From NCBI GenBank assembly GCA_026874595.1, contig CM049306.1:42598019-42662018 (forward strand): a stretch of 64,000 bases of DNA, given 5' to 3'. This document shows positions 13,501 to 23,900 of this stretch, piece by piece. The translations under genes and the position numbers were made by a program. The DNA is from Sipunculus nudus (taxonomy: Eukaryota > Annelida > Sipuncula > Golfingiida > Sipunculidae). Within the stretch, counting starts at the first letter, position 1. Each line of letters starts with the position of its first letter. A model generated the notes under the pieces. That model was not told where the DNA came from, did no database searches, and was given only the letters and a program-made list of their open reading frames with translations.

Positions 13501-13722
13501 AATCCAACTCCATCTGTTGATGAGGGAAAGGCAAAGAAGGAATTAAAATTGCAGTGACATATCATCAAGCAATAAGGTCTATTTTTTAGTGACATCCTTG
13601 TTGTGCAAGATAAAACTCAGCACGGAAGCAGCGCAAGAAATAAATGAAATTTTAAAATAAAATTAAAATTTTTTTCTTATTTTTTATTGCAGGAAGACAC
13701 ACCACCCCATACGGAACTGTAG
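4403..13722 (+). CDS. HSP90B1: Endoplasmin (GRP94), ER-lumen HSP90 chaperone; 13 exons, 5' end missing
   Basis: ATP-dependent HSP90 paralogue of the endoplasmic reticulum that folds secreted and membrane clients and binds calcium. Exons: 4403-4544, 5077-5193, 5568-5766, 6670-6799, 7276-7387, 7776-7975, 8519-8786, 9363-9523, 9955-10372, 11129-11265, 11973-12207, 12749-12895, 13693-13722. All junctions are GT-AG and all phases agree, giving 764 whole residues plus one split codon. Domain order: N-terminal ATPase ([24 protein letters not shown]), acidic charged linker, middle domain with the NVSRET catalytic-loop Arg, C-terminal dimerisation domain, Glu-rich tail, HTEL retrieval signal. The family is usually about 790-805 residues, so roughly 40-50 N-terminal residues with the signal peptide are absent. 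The first visible exon begins inside an Arg codon just before [10 protein letters not shown], as in vertebrate GRP94. The introns hold nothing else I can name. Confidence 0.97.
5077..5193 (+). CDS. HSP90B1: GRP94 exon: nucleotide-binding segment
   Basis: 39 codons, phase 0 at both ends. It encodes [16 protein letters not shown], with the Glu that activates water for ATP hydrolysis and the Asn that coordinates Mg/ATP in HSP90 proteins, followed by the LTDKSALS loop. Confidence 0.97.
5568..5766 (+). CDS. HSP90B1: GRP94 exon: ATP lid and GxxGxG motifs
   Basis: Encodes VIDTGIGMT (adenine-contacting Asp), [13 protein letters not shown] and [14 protein letters not shown]. Between the lid and LIGQ is a five-residue-scale insertion (QESSD region) where mammalian GRP94 carries its paralogue-specific QEDGQ, which distinguishes GRP94 from cytosolic HSP90. 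It ends with one base of a split Val codon. Confidence 0.97.
6670..6799 (+). CDS. HSP90B1: GRP94 exon: N-domain continuation
   Basis: Completes the split Val codon and reads [20 protein letters not shown] and then [11 protein letters not shown]. Acceptor GTCAACAG, donor CAG|GTCAGT. It ends two bases into a Ser codon. Confidence 0.96.
7276..7387 (+). CDS. HSP90B1: GRP94 exon: end of N-domain
   Basis: Reads [20 protein letters not shown] then KKYSQFINF-type sequence ([17 protein letters not shown] here). Ends in phase 0. The upstream intron finishes in an AT-rich run and TGTTACAG. Confidence 0.96.
7776..7975 (+). CDS. HSP90B1: GRP94 exon: charged linker
   Basis: Starts [12 protein letters not shown] and runs through an acidic Glu/Asp/Lys linker, followed by [13 protein letters not shown] and NDNKPLWTR. 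In GRP94 this linker contributes low-affinity calcium binding. Open frames on the opposite strand are shadows of the GAT/GAG-rich codons. Confidence 0.96.
8519..8786 (+). CDS. HSP90B1: GRP94 exon: middle domain, first part
   Basis: Begins with the last base of a split Lys codon, then [33 protein letters not shown] and [19 protein letters not shown]. Ends FVRGV in phase 0 at GTG|GTAAGT. Confidence 0.97.
9363..9523 (+). CDS. HSP90B1: GRP94 exon: middle-domain catalytic loop
   Basis: Reads [19 protein letters not shown]; the Arg in NVSRET is the middle-domain residue that contacts the ATP gamma-phosphate in HSP90s. Continues [20 protein letters not shown]. Ends two bases into an Asn codon. Confidence 0.97.
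9955..10372 (+). CDS. HSP90B1: GRP94 exon: middle domain, client-binding part
   Basis: The longest exon of this gene. Motifs: [70 protein letters not shown]. It ends ALKDK in phase 0. The sequence is uninterrupted and strongly conserved. Confidence 0.97.
11129..11265 (+). CDS. HSP90B1: GRP94 exon: start of C-terminal domain
   Basis: Reads [20 protein letters not shown] then [17 protein letters not shown]. Ends two bases into a Ser codon at CAGTC|GTAAGT. Confidence 0.97.
11973..12207 (+). CDS. HSP90B1: GRP94 exon: C-terminal dimerisation domain
   Basis: Completes the split Ser, then [36 protein letters not shown] and [12 protein letters not shown]. Ends DEK in phase 0 at AAG|GTGAGG. Confidence 0.97.
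12749..12895 (+). CDS. HSP90B1: GRP94 exon: acidic C-terminal tail
   Basis: 49 codons, phase 0 both ends, almost entirely Glu/Asp/Ala: [17 protein letters not shown], then [21 protein letters not shown]94 tails are known low-affinity, high-capacity calcium binders. Confidence 0.95.
13693..13722 (+). CDS. HSP90B1: GRP94 last exon with HTEL retrieval signal
   Basis: Nine codons plus stop: [12 protein letters not shown] at 13720-13722, after acceptor TTTTTATTGCAG. HTEL replaces vertebrate KDEL and is a recognised KDEL-receptor variant, so ER retention is expected. Confidence 0.93.
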   Translation, partial: EDTPPHTEL

Positions 13723-14254
13723 AAATCATGAATCTGGAATTTTTTAAATAATTGGGTAATATAGAAATTTAAAATACAAAAATGGTATTATGCGCAAACC
13801 TGCGGGAGTCTGATAACCACCAAAGGACGGACTTGTACTTAGTGTGTGTCACTTAAAACAATGCCAGACGAGTCAACGTCGATAGCGTCTTGGAGAATGA
13901 TGGATGGCATTATAAAAGGATGTTGTTTTTACTGCACTCAAAAGTGAATTTGCTGCTGGAGCACTCAGTTCATTTGTTCATGGATGGTCGCAGACAGTTG
14001 TTAAGTATACAGACATTTTCACGAGCGATATTATGTGCTAAGTCATTGTGCCCGTGTTCAGTTACTCAGTAAGGATATGCAGTTTTCATCATTTCACATT
14101 CCTAATGTCGTCCGATTGTAATATGTTCTGTTAGCCAGGGACTTGTGTCTCTGTTTATCAGTGCTTGTATATGTGTATGATTCTGTGTTTTTATGGAGTG
14201 ATACGTAAGTACAGGGTCATACAGTGACTCACTAGAGAATATTTAAAGTTTGTA

Positions 14255-14260
14255 AATAAA
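14255..14260 (+). terminator. HSP90B1: Poly(A) signal AATAAA of GRP94
   Basis: Canonical hexamer about 530 nt after the stop codon, in AT-rich 3' UTR-like sequence. A second AATAAA lies near 14636-14641. Confidence 0.55.
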
Positions 14261-15734
14261 CTCTTAGAAAACCTAGGTTGGATTTATACATTTTTTCTGT
14301 GTGTGCATGAACTACTAAAACTGAGAGAGAACGGGTTGAGGATATGAATTTTCCTTTCAGTTCAGGTGTGTTTTTTATTTCATTTTATAGTTGAGATTTT
14401 TCTGCATGTTTGATATCCAAGGGAATGTAGCAAGTTGGTCTTTAAGAAAGATCACATTAGTTTTAACCTGTTGCATTTTCACACTTAAAATTTGCTGAGA
14501 AAAAAAAGAATATTCAAACAACAGAAGAAGTGTTTATTGTATAATGATACTGTCTCTAAATACCCCCCCCCCCCCCAAAGTCTATTGGTGGGTAACACAT
14601 TTCACAATTTGTGAGTAGTCCTCCATGTGGCATAAAATAAATTTCCTTGTGTTAAAAATTATATTGCTGAATGTGATGGGTCATCTAAAGTGTAAATGAA
14701 TGTTAATTATATATGTTAAATAATTATTTTATCCTTGGCAGCCAGTCTGTCCTGCAACTTAGACAAACTTTCTTAGCTCTGGACATCAAGCTTTCAGTGG
14801 AGCAACCAGTTTTCTTTCATTACCAGAAATTCACCAATTAAATTTTGCAAATGAAACTCGAAATATCTTAAGATATATTAGTGGGCTTTCAACTACATAT
14901 TTGAACCTTTACTATCGGAGGATGTTTCTTAATATGTTTTACTGGATTGAGTTGAGGCTTCAAATCCAGTAGTTCACTTGAAGAACATAATCTACATCAT
15001 TACAATATTTGTGAGGTGCCTTAATAAAATGATAATATAGGTCTTTTTCATTTAAAGACAAAAAAAATCCTCAAAGGAAAAATATTATGCCAATAAAATG
15101 TTCAGGAATATTCACATTTGGACAATCAGAAGGACGGAGGAGACTCCAAATTTATTGTGCAGTGCGGACGTTTGAGATGTTTTGAGTTTACAAGAAATGT
15201 AAATATAAAATTGTCCTGAGAAACAAGCACGAGATAAAGGAAATGTACACTAAATGTTCATTTCCTTTATGGAAACTGGGTCTATGCAGTGTTTAATTAA
15301 AGCTATTCTAAACCAATAATGTGCTCGCCAAATAATGGATATTACAGTATTATTGGATGGCACTGTTAACATATAATCCTGTCTTCTGACTCTACGTTTT
15401 CCAATTGAAAAAAAGTCTCAGAATTTCTTATAACTTCCAGTGTATAAACCGTAATATCTGACATTTTCCAATATTGTTTTCATTGTACAATCTTTATTTC
15501 AAACAAAAATTATTACAAATATGATTGTGTGGCAGTCTTCAAAAGGCAATGAAACAAATTAAAACAGAGCATTAGATGCTGCATGTAAAACACGATTGTG
15601 AAGTAAAACATTTTCCTACATTTGAGGCTGAAAAAAATTCCATAAAAGCCTATATTTGTTACAAGGACTCCTATAAAATTCTTATTTCTTCATGAGCCTG
15701 GTGGGAGATTTGATAAAATGAATGATACGCTCGA

Positions 15735-16010
15735 GATCACCCTTTCCTTTTCACTCAAAACGACTATCCAGCTTGGAATTGTGGGGATTGCCGGGACTAC
15801 TAGTTTCAACTGTCAAACTTTAATCCAAATTTGTAAAGAAAACGTTTTCTGGTTAAATGTCACGTGTATGCGTACAAAATATTACTTAATCCATGCAATA
15901 CATACCACAAAAACACCACGTTTATGTAATTTGTCTTGTAAATATTCTTATCCATCGTATTTGTTGGACTCCTTCGCCCTCTTCACTACCTATGCCGCTG
16001 GTTAAGGGTT
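15735..16010. repeat. Dispersed repeat, copy 1
   Basis: Shares an extended, diverged match with 55865-56100: CGGGACTACT, CTGTCAAA, CGTATGCxTACAAAATATTA, and GTTTATGTAA-TTG-CTTG in the same order. The 95-codon open frame overlying it has no other support and is treated as a repeat artefact. Confidence 0.6.
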
Positions 16011-18296
16011 TCAGACCAAATTTGCGGCCTGGACCCCCCGCCCCCCTTTCCGGCCCTTCGGACCTTTTTTTTTAAGGATTTCCCTTAGTTCTCCTGGGTT
16101 GCCCCCCCCCCCCCCCAACCCACCCTATTTTTTATCTTAATCCTGGATGCGCCCCGCCGCCCCTGCATTGCGTGAATTGGAATTTCATAGCCTATAAATT
16201 TCGTTTATGCACAGTATGGCTCGTGTGAGCGTAATCTTTAGTATTATTTGATAAGACTACCCCTGACCGTACAGTAAGAAGATGGGACGTGATCGGTAAA
16301 AGGCCAAGTGTGACATTAGTAAAATCTGAAAATAAATGATCGAGTTTACTGTTTAATTCTTTGATTAGTTACCACAATCTATATAGATATGTTAATGAAA
16401 TTCTAATAATTTTTACCGGAATTTCGCTGCAAACCCTTCTCAGATGTTCATTCAGATGACAACTAAGGCCATTTTTCAAAGGAATCCGGTAACCATGGTT
16501 GGGATAGGAAATGCACAAAAACTTGTACCCTAGGGTCTTTTTTTCCCTAATAATTGTTCTCTGTACTTTGAATTAAACACATACATATTTCCAACTGTCG
16601 GTTTATTATAAACCCAGTATGACAGCACTAAATGCTTCCTTGATCATCTAGACATTGTTCTGAGTACTGTGGCGGATGTAATGTGTTAAAATCCGAGGAA
16701 AGGTTAAATGTGAGGTACAACACTTTGAAAAATTAATAAAACTCGGGTGGATCTATGTGCTATGTAATAGAGTTGTATTTAAAATATCCGGACACTGGGC
16801 TAAAATACTATAAATCATTTGTATTTATGTCTTTGGCAATAATCGTGGAAATGGCCTAACCCCCCCCCCCCCCCCGAATATAATCAAGAATAATATTCAC
16901 GGTAGGTATATTCCTGTATAGCCGTAATGAGTACACATGTTTTCACTGAATTTTACACCATGAATTAAAAAAGGTCACGTTTATTGCCAAATATTTTTAT
17001 CAATCAGGAGGGGGTCCTAAAAAATCCTGGATCCGCGCCTGTAAAGTGAAGTTTGATATAACATTTCTACTGGTTTCTTTTCGGCCGATTCGGGTTCACT
17101 AGCCACAAAATTCTCTCCTCAGACAGATTCCCTCCTTGCGACTGTCTTCGAAATGTATTCTTATCGTATTTCAGAGGACAAAAAAAAAACCCTAATTGAT
17201 TCATTCCGCTCCAGCATTTCAGACCTGTTCATATGCCATCAGTTCACAGAATTGTTCATATGCCACCATCTTACTACCGAGTCAACTCAAATGCCACAAA
17301 TCGCATGTCGGAATTAATAGGGTACAGTTAGCTATGTATATAAAACATACTTAAGTTAGGGATGCACATAGGATAGAAAAAAAGCGTGGGATTTAGATTT
17401 TCCGAAGAGGAAGAGGTATAACTTGGTGCAAGGGATAATGCAATTAGTATTAAGCATGAAAGATTATTCTCAATCCGTATCCAACCACACTTATACAGAA
17501 AGGTCTGTTTAGATACCTTTATCAAAGAATGCTTCACAGCCTCCCCCTCTGGAGCTAAGTTACAGCTTAATCTGAGGGTGTCTACTCAAACATTCTGTTC
17601 TGGATCAGCTACTGGTATTGAAGATACATGAATGATTCACCGCAGTGTGAAGACCGGTTTGTTATTAAGAAGGTAACATCTTCCGTACGACATGTTTCGT
17701 GGGTGTGTATGTATAAATGCTCTATGCCTGTGTGTGTAACGGATAAGTACAGTAAAACATATAACACATTATTTCCTTGACGCAGGAAATAGAGTCAACC
17801 ATAAGTTACAACCCATGGAAATTTTCAGTCTGAGGCGATGGAAATGACCGAGAAATAAAGCTCTTTTTTATAATTTTATAATAAATTGGTTTATTTATAT
17901 AATAAAGTTTTTTTATAATAAAGTGGTTTCTTCCGTACGTGATAGAAAAATTATTTTGTCTAACATGAAATTAAATTGATACGATCGACGATTCGACATA
18001 GAAAAAAGAACAACCGGTTTCGTCATATTATATTTTTAGAAATGTTCAGCTTTTGTAAGGGGATCGGACATTGATTGTAAATCGATCAGTGTGCTCTCCA
18101 AAATTTCCCTAACGTGTTAATTTTAATCCTTAACATGGTAAACCAAATCATGATGCAAAAAGAACAAACACACCTGTGAATGGTTTGAGCTGATGTTGGT
18201 TTTTACTGACCCGCATGCAGCATGAACGAACCTTTTTCTAGAGTTGGTGGAGAATCCTGGGATTAGACTTATTTCTTGTTTTTATGTTCCACACAG

Positions 18297-19697
18297 GAGT
18301 CCTGCACACTGTGTCTCTCACGACTGATGCCCAATATATTCGCGTCGGCAGCCGACGTACCTCCGGTCCGTGCACAGCAGGCCAAGGCTGTGATCAACAA
18401 CAAGAAGAAGGCTGGACAGCAAACGTTTCGTAACCCGAATGGAGGTGGCGTCAAGGCTGCCAAAATTAAAAACAATGACCCTGACCGTGTACCTAACAAC
18501 CCTCACAACAATGCTGACGGCCATGGCGTCGCAGCTTCTGTGAACGCCAAACAAGGGGGGTCTCAAGCCAAGGCTGCTAAAGGTTCGAACCCTGCTACAC
18601 CAAACACTGCTGCAAAACAAAAAGATGAAGAAGACGAGGTACCACCTCCCCCTCCCGGGGTGGACCCGACCGTCGACTCAGACGGTGACGGAATACCTGA
18701 TTACCTTGATGATGACGACGACAACGACGGCATCCCTGATTACCTGGACGAAGATGCTGATGACAACGGTATCCTGGATAAATACGAAGATGAAGATGGG
18801 GACGGCATCGTAGACTATCTTGACATCGATGATAACGGTGATGGTGTTCCTGATCTTGAGGAGGATCATGATGGCGACGGTATCCCTGACTACAAGGATA
18901 AGGATGCTGATGGTGATGGTGTCCCTGATGAACAGCAGGAGGGAGACAGGAGGAAGAGGGATTCAGATGGAGACGGCATCCCAGACATCTTCGACGACGA
19001 CAAAGATGGAGATGGCATCGCTGACTGGAAACAAAAGGACACCGACGGTGATGGAATTCCGGATTACCTAGATGACGATGATGACGGTGATGGAATTCCG
19101 GATTATGCTGACAAAGATGCAGATGGAAACGGTATTCCGGATGCCGAGGAAACTGACACTGATGGCGATGGCATCATGGATGCTTGGGATGATGATGCTG
19201 ACGGTGATGGAATACCTGATTCCATTGACCCTGATTACAAAGACACCGATGGCGACGGCATTCCGGATTACCTTGATCCGGATGATGACAACGATGGTAT
19301 TCCGGATGAGGTAGATCCGGATGATGATAATGATGGCATCCCAGATGACCTAGATGGTGATATGGATGAAGATGGCATTCCGGACAGCCAGGACGAAGAC
19401 TCAGATGGACTCAGCATCCCAAAGAAGATCCGGATGCATCCAGGTATGGATATGGTCCGCGACACGGACGGGGACGGAATACCGGATTACCTGGAGGAGG
19501 ATGAGCAGGAAGAAGTGGCGCCGGACATGGCTAAAGACGAGGACGGCGACGGTGTTCCTGATAACCTAGCAGACTACAAGAAGAAGGATACGGACGGAGA
19601 TGGTATTCCTGATTACCTGGATAATGATGACGACAATGATGGCGTACAAGATGAACAAGATGATGATGATGATGGAGACGGAAACCCAGATGCAATG
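18297..19697 (+). CDS. Giant gene, first visible exon (467 codons)
   Basis: Strong acceptor (TTTCTTGTTTTTATGTTCCACACAG region) and donor ATG|GTAAGT. The in-frame first ATG is 18327, but it would give a very short hydrophobic stretch, so an upstream exon probably supplies the start. Codons 1-125 are non-repeat: Cys-containing [18 protein letters not shown], then Ala/Lys/Asn-rich sequence, then [11 protein letters not shown]. From 18672 irregular calcium-loop repeats follow, including less perfect units ([24 protein letters not shown]) than in the downstream exons. A basic RRKR at 18948-18959 could be a proprotein-convertase site. A non-repeat insert ([16 protein letters not shown]) lies near 19410-19460. 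Confidence 0.85.
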
Positions 19698-20918
19698 GTA
19701 AGTCAGTTATATTTACTTTTTTTGGTAATTTATCATATAAATGACCCAGACATGATCCAGACACAGTAATAGCACTTGGTCAGTTTACTTTGCAAATTCA
19801 CTGGAGCCACCTATAATTAGGGTAACTGGCACCTGGACCTCGCCCATTATGAAGAGGTCTCTTCTGTCAACGTCTGACTGTACCGTTTCATAGGTCCGAA
19901 ACGACTCGGTCCCTATATACATTTAGTAAGTATATTTCGAATGAAGATAGTCGTCTTGATACTTAAGAGGGTGCATGCGAATTATTCTAAGCAACAAAGG
20001 TAACGGATACGAACCCAAGATCAAAGAAAATACATTGCCTAAAAGAGTGAGCTATATTCGTTCATTTTCCGGGACCATGAAGTTCGATCATTCTACTTTC
20101 GTTTTTTTAATCAAGCCCCTTTAGTTTACCTTGAGAATGCGTTAATTTAAAAAAAATTAATTTTACCTGTTTCGTTTGCAAGCGATTTATAAAGAATTAT
20201 ATAAAAGTGTATTTTTATACAGGCTGGCTTATGAATTTTTAATAGTAAGGGTAAAATGACAGAAAATTCATTTTTGTATTGTAAAGGTCGGCAGGTTTTG
20301 GGTATGGAGAAAGCTGAAAACAAAAGTAATCGACCGGATGCCAGAAACATTTTGGCCTGTTCAGAGATAAAATATTAGAACCGATTATTATTGCATTGTA
20401 TTGCCTGAGTAAAAGAATTTGATATTACACACGTCTTGCATGCCTGAGACGATTAGTGTAGGATTAATTCATAAAACGAAATAAACCTCATGGTTTACAC
20501 ATCTATCTTTGATACAAGTAACTTGCTTCGTTATCTTTTTTAATGACGGGTGTACACAAAGGTCATTGGCCAAGTGTTTGATAATGATGTTTATATGTCT
20601 CAGTGTAATTGAAAATATGCCAAAACACACTTTTTAATATGCAGGTTGTTAGCAAAACTCTCCTGCCAAAAATTTCAGTTTTTTACCGTTTCTACTAGTC
20701 CCCGTAACATGATACTTACAACAAATTTGTCTAGCTATTTGTTTCAGTAATTAATCACAGCATACAAATATTTTCAAGCATCTCGGCTGTTGCTTATAAA
20801 AATAGATTCGTTAGAATTGCCCATGGAGATTTAGGGAAATAACTACGGTTATGACGTCATGCGACTGCATTAACAATGTCGTAAAGAAAAATGTCGTACA
20901 GGAATCTTCGTACATAAT

Positions 20919-20987
<69 letters not shown>

Positions 20988-23900
20988 CAAAATTAAAAGC
21001 GCGGGTTAGCGCATCTTTGGCACAAATAAATTGCTTCATTATCTTGTTTTAATAATAGATGTGCACAACTGACATGTCTGCCTTGAAAATTTGCCAAGAC
21101 AAACATTTGTTACAGGAGGGTGTAAGCTTAACCCCATGACCAAAAAATGTGTGGCTGTTATATACATCTTCTGCGGGCTATCTGTAGCATACATGTAAAT
21201 AGTCAGTTGCTCAATAATTAATCACAGTGAACAAATCTTTACCTGTGCCCCAGTTACTTGTATATACGAACGCAGATATAAACCACAAGGCAATATGTGG
21301 GCCTAAACGGAGCCAGATTTAGATAAATCACGTGGGTTATGACGTAATACGGTGATTTTTTTTACTTTCTCTCGTTTGTGTTACATTGGTTTTTTTTATC
21401 TTATTAATAGGCAGTTATTCAGAGTGCAGTGCATCATTAGCGGGTCAAAACCCTGAATGATGTAAATTAGTCACGTGCACACGTTTTGTTGTTTATCGGG
21501 GTCGACCCCTAACTAGGAGAGAGGTACTTGGGATATATACGTTTTGTGACCTCATCATACCTGAGGGGTTAAAACTACATACCTGGATGTGTCTTGCAGT
21601 TGATAAGTTTATCCTCAAGGTAGCTGAGGCCACGTGTCTTGTATAAATAACAAACTTAACTTGCTTAATCAAAACCAAAATAACGCACCTGATTGTATCC
21701 GGCTTTTCTTAGAGGAGCAAGCACAGATACATATGTATACTATATATATTATTTTAGTATAGCTCTCAGAGAAAATATTAAAATAGCACAGCCTTAATTT
21801 AGACTGTACTAACACTGACAGTGTAATCTGTTACCTCCGAAAGCTGTCATTTATTATTAAGTAACCGAGTAAAGTAAAATATAAGTAGTTGTAATGGCTG
21901 CTGCGGTTGGGATGACTCAGCTTAGATGAAGAAACGGGCGGTTTGTTTGGGAGGTGTCGACATTTTGAAGCATCTGACTCGGACAGGTGCATGCACCGGC
22001 TGTAATACTGATGCGGGTTGCTGCGCCAGATCTTTCACGCATCTCACCCATCATATCATTAACTGTGTTATCAAGGGCTGTTTGTTGATAAAGATGCTGT
22101 CAGCACGTCTTATATAATTTCTAAGCATCTGGCTTGCTGGTACATTGTGTATTATCAACACACGTAAGCCCGGCTTAAGAGGCATTGTAAAATTTATACT
22201 TATTCTTGGCAAACCTAGGTTTCGAGGTTGTAATTCGAGACTTTTAGTGAGTATCCGTTCAGATATGCCTACTGCTGAAATAAAGGGCCTGTTTTAGTGA
22301 AACCTGATAAATCATGTTAACGTTATTATATACACAGATAACCAAACAAACAGACAACCAAACAAACAGTCAAACACGGGGGAAAACATAATTTTCTTAA
22401 CGGTGGTGATAATGTGAGCTGTTGCTCCATGCATGGGAACAGGTTTACGGTAGACTGGACCGAAAGTCAACATAAAATTGTATCTTGATTGCTGTCTTTC
22501 ATATATATGAAAAAAAAAATAAATGGCACAAACTTGTTGAAAAAAAAATAATGACAAAACAGAATTTATATCTCTTGGATTAAGATCATTCTCTATCATT
22601 CATGAACCATCAATTGTTATTGGACAGGATACAATTACTCCAAGTGTAAATATTAGAAATGGAAAAGCTCACATGAATTATCTGTGCAGGAGTGCTTTTC
22701 TTACATAAAAGAAAATATCCAAAATATGGAGTAATATTGATGTGACATCTGCAAAAACTTTGGTGCAAGCCTTAGTTATTTCTTAACTAGACTACTGTAT
22801 AACAGTTTATTGCTGGATGCAGGCAAGTCTGATTTACAGAGGTTACAGCGTGTATAGAACATGGCTTGCCGTGTGATTTTCCGTTTAAAAAAGTTTGCCA
22901 GAATTAATGGTTACGTGAAGAAATTGCATTGGCTTAGGACAGAAGAAAGAATTAGATTTAAAGTGCTAACAAGTATTCTTTAGTGTGTCAAAGGTTCTGC
23001 CCCTGAATATTAAAAACAACTTATTGATCAGAACCATGGTCGCTCAAACCTTTGTTCTAGTAGAACTGGAAATTTGCCTGTTGTGGGAAGCAGACTGGCT
23101 ATGATTTCTTCAATTAGAGTAGCTGGTCCTAGGTGATGGAAAAAGTTGCCATACGAAGCCAGAAAAATGAAGACTCAATGGATATCTTTTAGAAAACTAA
23201 AAATACTCCTCATCACTCAGTTATATGATTGATTTTATTAACATGTAATTATCTAGTCTTTTGTTTTATGCTCTTACTATCAACCATGTCTTATGATTCT
23301 GTTATGTTTCTGTGACTTTTGTGTGAATTTTGTATATATGTATATATATGTGTGTGTGTACATAGAACCATGGGAGGGGCGCAAATCTGTCACTGATACA
23401 GATATCATACAACATGCACCCTCATTCAGTCATTACACAGAGTGTAATACTATATATATGAAGGTGCTTAATATGGCTCATTGATGATCAAATTTGTAAA
23501 TATTTCCACGTGCGCTAACCCCGACACACTTTTCGTAAACGATCGTTAGCTTATGCACTGAAATGCTACTCTATGTTTAGTCAGTAAAAAGTTCTTTTTT
23601 TCTCTTCATATGAGCAAATTGGTAAGATAATTATAGTTATAGTAATAGTTTATTATATTATTTAGACCGCCCTTTCGTATAATTCAATACTCGACAGCGG
23701 TTTACAAATGAAGAATACATACATAAAATTACATACAAAACATTTAAAACAATGATAAATTATCACATTATATGCAAGATACAGAGCATTTAAAAACATT
23801 CAAACAGGGTATATAAAGAGAATGAAAAATAAAAATATGCATATAAAATTAGCTAAACACTCGCCTAAAATAAAAGGTTTTTAACCTTTTTTTAAAAAAA

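Larger units (their letters stand above)
13723..18296. other. GRP94 3' UTR and intergenic or 5' region of the giant gene
   Basis: Holds the GRP94 3' UTR to about 14.3 kb, then unassigned AT-rich DNA with poly-C runs (about 14562-14577, 16101-16117, 16861-16875), a dispersed repeat copy (15735-16010) and an inverted TIR-like sequence GGATCCGCGCCTGTA near 17028-17042. A pyrimidine-rich tract and TTCCACACAG at 18287-18296 form the acceptor for the first visible exon of the giant gene. A first exon with start codon and signal peptide must lie in or beyond this stretch but was not found. Confidence 0.5.

Noticed and set aside
14170-14210. Short hydrophobic frame MCMILCFYGVI before GTAAGT as a candidate first exon of the giant gene
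   Set aside because: It ends in phase 1, whereas the exon at 18297 needs phase 0, and it lies in the GRP94 3' UTR.
18625-19569. Met/Thr-rich + strand frames overlapping the first giant exon
   Set aside because: These are +1/+2 shifted readings of GATGG-type codons; the spliced phase supports only the Asp frame.
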